From assembly GCA_009693345.1 (NCBI GenBank), contig SHXL01000085.1, forward strand, positions 1 to 11,043: a DNA stretch of 11,043 nt, in the 5' to 3' direction. Positions 7,036 to 11,043 of the stretch are shown in pieces; position 1 is the stretch's first letter; every line of letters starts with the position of its first letter. The DNA comes from Betaproteobacteria bacterium (GTDB lineage Bacteria; Pseudomonadota; Gammaproteobacteria; Burkholderiales; SG8-39). The position numbers and the translations under genes were made by a program. The notes under the pieces were generated by a model that did no database searches, was not told the DNA's origin, and saw only the letters and a program-made list of their open reading frames with translations.

Positions 7036-7040
7036 CCCTG
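7036..7040 (-). promoter_or_regulatory. Ribosome binding site for ilvB
   Basis: CAGGG on the minus strand, 10 bases before ATG 7025. No comparable sequence precedes the alternative ATG at 7055, so this site supports the shorter protein. Confidence 0.5.
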
Positions 7041-7058
7041 CGTCGGGAAAAGCATTCA

Positions 7059-7087
7059 AGATTAACGGCTTGCTGCAATGCGGTCAA
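7059..7087 (-). promoter_or_regulatory. Sigma70-like promoter of the ilvBNC-psd-pssA operon
   Basis: On the minus strand, -35 TTGACC (7082-7087, 5 of 6) is followed after exactly 17 bases by -10 TAATCT (7059-7064), which keeps the most conserved T, A and final T. Transcription should start near 7052, giving a leader of about 27 bases before ATG 7025. Such a leader is too short for a leader-peptide attenuator or riboswitch, so control probably acts at initiation. A 9-bp inverted repeat overlaps the spacer and the -35. Confidence 0.55.
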
Positions 7088-7095
7088 GCAAGCCG
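7066..7095. repeat. Perfect 9-bp inverted repeat in the ilvB/sigma divergent region (operator candidate)
   Basis: CGGCTTGCT (7066-7074) and AGCAAGCCG (7087-7095) are exact reverse complements separated by 12 bases (centre to centre 21 bp, two helical turns). The dyad covers most of the ilvB promoter spacer and touches the -35. It lies upstream of both predicted transcription starts, so a DNA operator is more likely than an RNA hairpin. The regulator is unknown. Confidence 0.5.
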
Positions 7096-7098
7096 CAG

Positions 7099-7126
7099 TT
7101 GATCCGGGAGAGCGGTTTGATACCAT
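7099..7126 (+). promoter_or_regulatory. Possible promoter of the sigma factor operon (weak)
   Basis: TTGATC (7099-7104) and TACCAT (7121-7126) are separated by 16 bases and match the sigma70 hexamers at 4 of 6 each. It would give a leader of about 30 bases before CTG 7166. It is back to back with the ilvB promoter. An ECF-type promoter driven by the gene's own product is an alternative I cannot test here. Confidence 0.28.
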
Positions 7127-7152
7127 CTTTCGCAGAGTCGGGGGCACCGGCC

Positions 7153-7158
7153 GGAGGG
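7153..7158 (+). promoter_or_regulatory. Strong Shine-Dalgarno locating a CTG start for the sigma factor
   Basis: GGAGGG ends 7 bases before CTG 7166, an ideal spacing. No ATG, GTG or TTG in the sigma reading frame follows at a usable distance, so this site is the main evidence for the non-standard start. Confidence 0.6.
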
Positions 7159-7165
7159 ACGGAAA

Positions 7166-7735
7166 CTGGCATCACGCAGTGAGCTCTCGGCGTTCCTTGC
7201 GAGCGTCGAGCGGCGCGCCTTCAAGCAGGCCGTCTTCGCCGTCCGGGACGACGAGGCAGCGCTCGACGTCGTGCAGGATGCGATGATGCGCCTGTCCGAG
7301 CGCTATGGCGACCGTATGCCTGAAGAGCTGCCGCCACTCTTCCAGCGCATCCTGCAGAATGCGATTCGCGACTGGTTCAGGCGGCAGAAGGTGCGCTCGA
7401 CCTGGACCACGCTCCTGTCGGCCCTTGCGCCCGGGCGCGGCGAGGAGGACGATCAGGATCCCCTCGATACGTTGCAGGAGGCTGGCGACGCCAACCGCGA
7501 GGAATCGCCGCACGGCCAGCTTGAACGGGCGCAAGTGATTGAAATAATTGAACAAGAACTATCCCGCCTCCCGCCGCGTCAACGCGAGGCTTTTGTCATG
7601 CGTTACTGGGAGGAACTGGATGTCGCGAAGACCGCAACGGCGATGGGTTGCTCGGAAGGCAGCGTGAAAACGCACTGTTCCCGTGCGACGCACGCTTTAG
7701 CCATCGCGCTGCGCGCGAAGGGCATCACGCTCTGA
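7166..7735 (+). CDS. RNA polymerase sigma factor, sigma70 family (ECF-like), probable CTG start
   Basis: A 189-residue two-domain sigma factor. Region 2 spans about 8-80 (VERRAF, then ALDVVQDAMMRL at 32-43 as the 2.1/2.2 part, then LFQRILQNAIRDWFRRQK at 58-75). Region 4 spans about 125-185 (LSRLPPRQREAFVMRYWEEL, then the helix-turn-helix AKTATAMGCSEGSVKTHCSRA). An acidic linker (92-112) joins them, and the large regions 1 and 3 are absent, as in ECF factors. The frame is open from 7121 (stop TGA at 7118-7120) and holds no ATG, GTG or TTG before GTG 7271, which would delete the first half of region 2. CTG 7166, behind GGAGGG, restores LASRSELSAFLASVERRAF, which looks like the normal family N-terminus. 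The downstream genes DUF3619, DUF3106 and RDD appear co-transcribed. The regulon is unknown. Confidence 0.85.
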   Translation: MASRSELSAFLASVERRAFKQAVFAVRDDEAALDVVQDAMMRLSERYGDRMPEELPPLFQRILQNAIRDWFRRQKVRSTWTTLLSALAPGRGEEDDQDPLDTLQEAGDANREESPHGQLERAQVIEIIEQELSRLPPRQREAFVMRYWEELDVAKTATAMGCSEGSVKTHCSRATHALAIALRAKGITL

Positions 7736-7757
7736 ACGGCGTCCGGGAAAAAAGACC

Positions 7758-8177
7758 ATGAACGAAATCAAATTCGCCAACAAGATTCGCCAGGCTCTGA
7801 ACGAAGGCTCGCACCTGTCCGGAGACCGCGGCGCGCGGGTGGCCGAGCGGCTGCGCGCCGCTCGCGAGCGCGCACTCGAGCGGCGCAGAGTGGCGCGTGA
7901 GCCGTCGCTCGCCTGGGCGCGCGGTTCGGCCGCCACGATAATCGGCGGCTTCGGCGGCACAGACGGCTTTTCCCTGCGCCTGCTGCTGGCGACGGCGCTG
8001 CTCGCGGCCGGCCTGGTCGCGATCTACAGCGGGCAGCAGGACCAGCGCGCGGCCGAGGTCGAGGAGCTCGATGCCCGGCTGCTCACTGACGACTTGCCGA
8101 TCGACGCCTACCTCGACCGCGGCTTCGAAGCATGGCTGAAGAAGGTATCTTCGGGAAACCCGTCGGACACCAACTAG
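7758..8177 (+). CDS. DUF3619 family single-pass membrane protein
   Basis: A 139-residue protein of unknown function. Residues 1-50 are a likely helical, Arg-rich segment (KIRQALNEG, then repeated RVAERLRAARERALERRR), predicted cytoplasmic by the positive-inside rule. Residues 51-72 are a Gly-rich linker, and 73-91 form one hydrophobic segment (LRLLLATALLAAGLVAIY). The short external tail (95-139) holds the conserved DARLLTDDLPIDAYLDRGFEAWL block that marks DUF3619. ATG 7758 follows the sigma stop by 22 bases with a purine-rich GGGAAAAAAGA ahead. Its stop TAG shares a base with the GTG of the next gene. The layout, a cytoplasmic helical domain plus one membrane segment encoded just after an ECF-like sigma gene, resembles an anti-sigma factor, but no known anti-sigma motif is recognised; this is inference. 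Confidence 0.85.
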   Translation: MNEIKFANKIRQALNEGSHLSGDRGARVAERLRAARERALERRRVAREPSLAWARGSAATIIGGFGGTDGFSLRLLLATALLAAGLVAIYSGQQDQRAAEVEELDARLLTDDLPIDAYLDRGFEAWLKKVSSGNPSDTN

Positions 8178-8668
8178 TGCGCGCGCTAATCGCCGCAATC
8201 CTGCTGTTCGCGCTCGTCGCCACCGGCGCCGTTGCGGCGCCCAAGGACCGTGGACCGCAGTGGGCTTCGCTGAACGTCGGCCAGCAACAGGCACTCGCGC
8301 CGCTTGCGGGGGAGTGGAACAAGCTCAGCAAGCTGCACAAAACGAAATGGCTCGGCATCGCCAAGCGCTACCCCGCGATGAAATCCGAGGAGCAGAAGCG
8401 CGTTCAGACGCGCATGCAGAAGTGGGCCAAGCTCACGCCGCAGGAGCGCGACCAGGCGCGCGAGCAGTACCGCAGCATCGGCAAGGTCGCGCCCGACCGC
8501 CGCGAGGAATTGCGCAGGTACTGGGCGCAATACCAGGCGCTGCCGCCGCACGAAAAACGCATGTTCGACGTTCCGCCGAGCTATGTGCCGCCGGCCGAGC
8601 GCAGGCAGCGCACGACGTCCCCCAGGAAGAATCCGCACCCCGCGTACGTCCTCCCCGCGCCGCTGTGA
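8177..8668 (+). CDS. DUF3106 family exported protein
   Basis: A 163-residue secreted or periplasmic protein of unknown function. GTG 8177 gives a clean signal peptide: Arg2, a hydrophobic core (ALIAAILLFALVATGAVA, 3-20) and predicted cleavage after Ala20 or Ala21. The mature part is charged and helical with recurring Trp-x2-Leu...Pro-x-Glu/Gln-x-Arg units (around 29, 47, 58, 83-91, 116-128), the hallmark of DUF3106. It ends in a Pro-rich basic tail (133-163). An in-frame ATG at 8132 would add 15 residues, some acidic, ahead of the signal sequence and overlap DUF3619 by 46 bases; GTG is preferred for its TAGTG coupling with the DUF3619 stop, though neither start has a strong Shine-Dalgarno. 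Its 3' end overlaps the RDD gene by 4 bases. It could be the periplasmic element of a sensing unit with the sigma factor and DUF3619; this is untested. Confidence 0.82.
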   Translation: MRALIAAILLFALVATGAVAAPKDRGPQWASLNVGQQQALAPLAGEWNKLSKLHKTKWLGIAKRYPAMKSEEQKRVQTRMQKWAKLTPQERDQAREQYRSIGKVAPDRREELRRYWAQYQALPPHEKRMFDVPPSYVPPAERRQRTTSPRKNPHPAYVLPAPL

Positions 8669-9102
8669 GCGGCACACCGGCACGCTTGCCGGACCTTGCT
8701 CCCGGCCTGCTGCGCCGCCTGGCGAGCATGCTGTACGAAGCGATGCTGCTGTTCGCGGTCGCGTTCCTCGCCACCTGGCTGTTCCAGTTCGCCGCCGGCA
8801 CGCTGCGCATCGAAGGCTGGCGCGTGCACCTGCTACGGCTGTTTCTCCTCGCCGTATTCGCCGCGTATTTCCTCTGGTGCTGGCTGCGCGGCGGTCAGAC
8901 GCTTGCGATGAAGACCTGGCGCATCCGGCTGGTCTCCAAGGATGGGCACACGCGCCTCGCGCCGAAGGCCGCGCTGCTGCGCTTCCTCTATGCACTGCTG
9001 CTGGTGCCCACGCTGATCGGCATCGCCTGGGCTTGCGTCGATCGCGACCGGCAGTTTCTGCACGACCGCCTCGCCGGCAGCCTGCTGATCCCGGTTCCTT
9101 AA
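8665..9102 (+). CDS. RDD family integral membrane protein
   Basis: A 145-residue membrane protein with the RDD signature. The N-terminal RRLASMLYEAMLL (17-29) has Glu25 where the family usually has the first Asp. The central GQTLAMKTWRIRLVSKDG lies at 77-94 and the C-terminal DRDRQFLHDRLAGSLLI at 126-142. Three hydrophobic segments are visible (about 24-42, 56-74, 104-123). RDD proteins have no single established role; some have been linked to ion transport, so no substrate is claimed. GTG 8665 overlaps the DUF3106 stop as GTGA, and the homologous N-terminus starts right there; longer in-frame openings upstream are the shadow of DUF3106. It is the last gene of the sigma operon and converges on lptG with 10 bases between stops and no visible terminator. 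Confidence 0.86.
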   Translation: MSGTPARLPDLAPGLLRRLASMLYEAMLLFAVAFLATWLFQFAAGTLRIEGWRVHLLRLFLLAVFAAYFLWCWLRGGQTLAMKTWRIRLVSKDGHTRLAPKAALLRFLYALLLVPTLIGIAWACVDRDRQFLHDRLAGSLLIPVP

Positions 9103-9112
9103 GCCCGCGCCG

Positions 9113-10225
9113 TTACCCTCTCAGACGCACCCAGACCGGCCGCAGGCGCTCGATCCAGATCATCATCAGGATCGCGGTACACAGAAACAACAGGCTCGGT
9201 ACCGCCGCCGCCACCACCGGCGGCCACTCCTTGAGCAGCCCGATATGCGAAAAAAGGCTGTTCAGCATGTGGAAGAAAATCCCCAGCATGATGCCGAGGA
9301 ACACCTTGATGCCGACCATGCCCGAGCGCGCGTGCATATAGGCGAAGGGCAGCGCCAGCGCCATCATCACCAGCGTCGCGAGGGGATAGAAAAGCTTCTT
9401 CCACAATGCAATCTCGTAGCGCTCGGTCTTCTGCCGGTTGCCGGCGAGGTGCTGCATGTACTTGTAGAGCTTCCAGGCCGACATGCGCTCCGGATCGACG
9501 ATAAGCACGTTCAGCAGGTCCGGATTCACCGCCGAACGCCATTCGGCCTCGGCATGGCGGGCGGTTGCCAGCCCCGCAGGGCCGAACATGGTCAGTGCCA
9601 CGCCCTTCAGGCGCCAGCTGCCCGCCCCGGCGTACTCGCCGCGCACCGCCTCGGTCATCTGGCGCAGGCGGTAGGCGGAGTCAAATTCGTAGATGCGCAC
9701 GCCGCCAAGCACGCTAGCCTCGCGCGCCTCGCGCACGTTGATGAACGAGCGCTCGTCCTTGAACCAGAGCCCCGAATTCAAGCTGCCGCCAATCAACGAC
9801 TGCTGTGCTTCCATGCGAATCTTCTGCGCCGCTTCCTCGGAGAAGGGGGCGATCCATTCCCCGATGACGAAAGTGGCCGCGACGAAAGCCAACCCGACCT
9901 TCACGAGAACCGCGCCCGCTCGCCCCGGCGACAGGCCTGCCGCGCGCATCACTGTGTATTCGGAATTGCTCGACAGGTGAGCCAGCACATAGAGCGTACC
10001 GATCAGCACCACCACCGGGAACAGCTCGTAGGCGTGCGCCGGCACCCACAGCGCGACCACGATGAAGATCTGGCGCAGCTGGTAGCTGCCCTTGTCCAGG
10101 TCGCGCAGTTCGGCGATCAGGTCGAAGAAACCGAACAGAGCGAGGAAGCCGAGCAGCACAAACCCGACCGCTCTGTAGATCTGGCGCGCGAGATAGCGCT
10201 CGAGGGTCGGTATGCGGATGGTCAC
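9113..10225 (-). CDS. lptG: LPS export ABC transporter permease LptG
   Basis: A 370-residue inner-membrane permease that, with LptF and the ATPase LptB2, extracts lipopolysaccharide from the inner membrane and passes it to the Lpt bridge. The N-terminus LERYLARQIYRA (8-19) leads into the first membrane segment. FFDLIAELRDLDKGSYQL follows, then SSNSEYTVMRAAGLS (85-99), the coupling-helix region, with Glu89 and Arg94. A beta-jellyroll periplasmic domain occupies roughly 130-265. Three C-terminal membrane segments include KLFYPLATLVMMALALPFAY and end near 362. The start GTG 10225 overlaps the lptF stop by 4 bases (GTGA), and the conserved N-terminus begins at that codon; a longer upstream frame is the lptF shadow. 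Length and motifs are normal. Confidence 0.94.
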   Translation of the reverse strand: MTIRIPTLERYLARQIYRAVGFVLLGFLALFGFFDLIAELRDLDKGSYQLRQIFIVVALWVPAHAYELFPVVVLIGTLYVLAHLSSNSEYTVMRAAGLSPGRAGAVLVKVGLAFVAATFVIGEWIAPFSEEAAQKIRMEAQQSLIGGSLNSGLWFKDERSFINVREAREASVLGGVRIYEFDSAYRLRQMTEAVRGEYAGAGSWRLKGVALTMFGPAGLATARHAEAEWRSAVNPDLLNVLIVDPERMSAWKLYKYMQHLAGNRQKTERYEIALWKKLFYPLATLVMMALALPFAYMHARSGMVGIKVFLGIMLGIFFHMLNSLFSHIGLLKEWPPVVAAAVPSLLFLCTAILMMIWIERLRPVWVRLRG

Positions 10226-11043
10226 GAGCGCGTGCCGCGCTGGCGGTGCCAGGGAGCCCGGAACAGCGACATGCGCTGCGCAAACAGCACCAGCAGCAGC
10301 ACCAGCATCGCCGCGTGCACCAGCCACCAGCCTGTTGAAAACGCGAGCCTGCCCTGCACGACCCACGCCTGGCTGACCGAAAGCAGGTTCGAGTACACCA
10401 TGTAGGCGAGCAGAGCGAACAACAGGTTCACCGAACGCCCGGCACGCGGGTTGACAAAACTCAACGGAATCGCGAGCAGCGCTAGAATCAGCGCCGAAAC
10501 CGGAATGCCGACACGCCAGAGCAGCTCGCCCAGGTTGGTGCGCGTCGGATTCGCGATGAGCCCGAGCGTGGAGGTGCTTTTCTGCGTCGCCAAGGGTTCG
10601 TCGCCTTCCTTGGTCTGGATGCGCGTGGCGTAGCGCTCGAATTCCATCAAGCGGAAATCCGCCTCGCCCGGCGTGCCTTCGTAGCGCCGCCCGGAGAGCA
10701 GCACGAGGAAGCGGTCGTGATTAGGCGCATATTCGAGGAAGCCGCGCTCGCTCATCATCACGCCGGTGCGGCGGTGCTGCGTCGAGTTCACGAACACGTT
10801 CTGCACCGTGCTCTTGTCCCCGGCGATGGATTCGACGAAGAACACGCGTTCGCGGCTGCGCGACTCGCCGAAGGTGCCCGGCTCGACGCGCGAGACGTCG
10901 TCGCGCGAGTCGACGCGGCTGCGGTACTGCTCGCTTTTCTGCGCGGCCCACGGCGAGATGAAGAACGACAGCGCCGCGATCACCAGCACCAGGGGCGCGG
11001 CAAAGATCAGCACCGGGCGAGCCCAGGACGCGAGCGACAGCCC
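10222..11043 (-). CDS. lptF: LPS export ABC transporter permease LptF (partial, N-terminus off window)
   Basis: The C-terminal 273 residues of LptF; the frame stays open to the right edge, so the first roughly 90-100 residues lie outside. The visible part begins in a transmembrane region (SWARPVLIFAAPLVLVIAALS), continues into the periplasmic jellyroll domain (FFVESIAGDK, then SERGFLEYAPNHDRFLVLLSGRRYEGTPG), and ends with three membrane segments containing LLAIPLSFVNPRAGRSVNLLFALLAY, a region conserved in LptF. It is the partner permease of LptG, and the 4-base overlap with lptG fits equal synthesis. The apparent GTG at 11013 is an internal Val codon, not the start. In many betaproteobacteria this pair is divergent from a leucyl aminopeptidase gene, which would lie to the right. 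Confidence 0.93.
   Translation of the reverse strand, partial: GLSLASWARPVLIFAAPLVLVIAALSFFISPWAAQKSEQYRSRVDSRDDVSRVEPGTFGESRSRERVFFVESIAGDKSTVQNVFVNSTQHRRTGVMMSERGFLEYAPNHDRFLVLLSGRRYEGTPGEADFRLMEFERYATRIQTKEGDEPLATQKSTSTLGLIANPTRTNLGELLWRVGIPVSALILALLAIPLSFVNPRAGRSVNLLFALLAYMVYSNLLSVSQAWVVQGRLAFSTGWWLVHAAMLVLLLVLFAQRMSLFRAPWHRQRGTRS

Noticed and set aside
7026..7058. Leader peptide or attenuator before ilvB
   Set aside because: The predicted leader is about 27 bases with no short ORF rich in Val, Leu or Ile codons and no terminator hairpin.
6108..7286. 392-codon plus-strand frame opposite ilvB, running into the sigma region
   Set aside because: Shadow of ilvB; the sigma factor uses a different frame in the overlapping part.
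8260..8664. N-terminal extension of the RDD gene frame
   Set aside because: Out-of-frame reading of DUF3106; RDD homology starts at GTG 8665, which overlaps the DUF3106 stop.
9245..10405. 386-codon plus-strand frame opposite lptG and lptF
   Set aside because: Spans the lptG/lptF junction, low-complexity His/Arg/Gln composition typical of antisense shadow.

Overview
This looks like chromosomal DNA of a GC-rich betaproteobacterium (Burkholderiales/Nitrosomonadales-like). Three things point there: the gene order ilvB-ilvN-ilvC-psd-pssA; a sigma factor followed by DUF3619, DUF3106 and RDD genes, an arrangement I associate with this class; and the lptF-lptG pair. The assignment is from gene order and protein similarity recalled by eye, not from a search. 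The window is almost fully coding. Only two gaps exceed 50 bases, and both lie between divergent genes. I see no tRNA, rRNA, IS element, CRISPR array or prophage.

Left region (1-2377): the N-terminal part of a PhnC-type phosphonate/phosphate-ester ABC transporter ATPase runs off the left edge. Divergent to it is a two-gene unit: a LicC/PntC-like nucleotidyltransferase and a stand-alone protein like the catalytic half of cobalamin-independent methionine synthase. The two overlap at ATGA. This is the least ordinary part of the window by gene content and may belong to a phosphonate or head-group metabolic locus continuing to the left.

Central region (2378-7025, minus strand): a tightly packed operon, transcribed from about 7050 down to 2378. 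It encodes acetolactate synthase large and small subunits (ilvB, ilvN), ketol-acid reductoisomerase (ilvC), phosphatidylserine decarboxylase (psd) and phosphatidylserine synthase (pssA). It couples the first two steps of branched-chain amino acid synthesis to phosphatidylethanolamine synthesis. The psd and pssA products act in sequence (PssA then Psd). A sigma70-like promoter and a perfect 9-bp dyad lie just upstream of ilvB.

Right-central region (7166-9102, plus strand): a four-gene unit divergent from ilvB. It encodes a small sigma70-family (ECF-like) factor, a single-pass membrane protein (DUF3619), an exported helical protein (DUF3106) and an RDD membrane protein, the last three joined by 1-4 base overlaps. 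The sigma factor has no ATG, GTG or TTG able to give an intact region 2. Its best start is a CTG behind a strong Shine-Dalgarno. The order cytoplasmic sigma / single-pass protein / periplasmic protein / membrane protein resembles a trans-envelope signalling unit and is my best candidate for an undescribed system.

Right edge (9113-11043, minus strand): lptG and the C-terminal part of lptF, the permease pair of the lipopolysaccharide export ABC transporter, overlapping by 4 bases. Both convergent junctions in the window (0 bp at 2377/2378, 10 bp at 9102/9113) lack any visible terminator.
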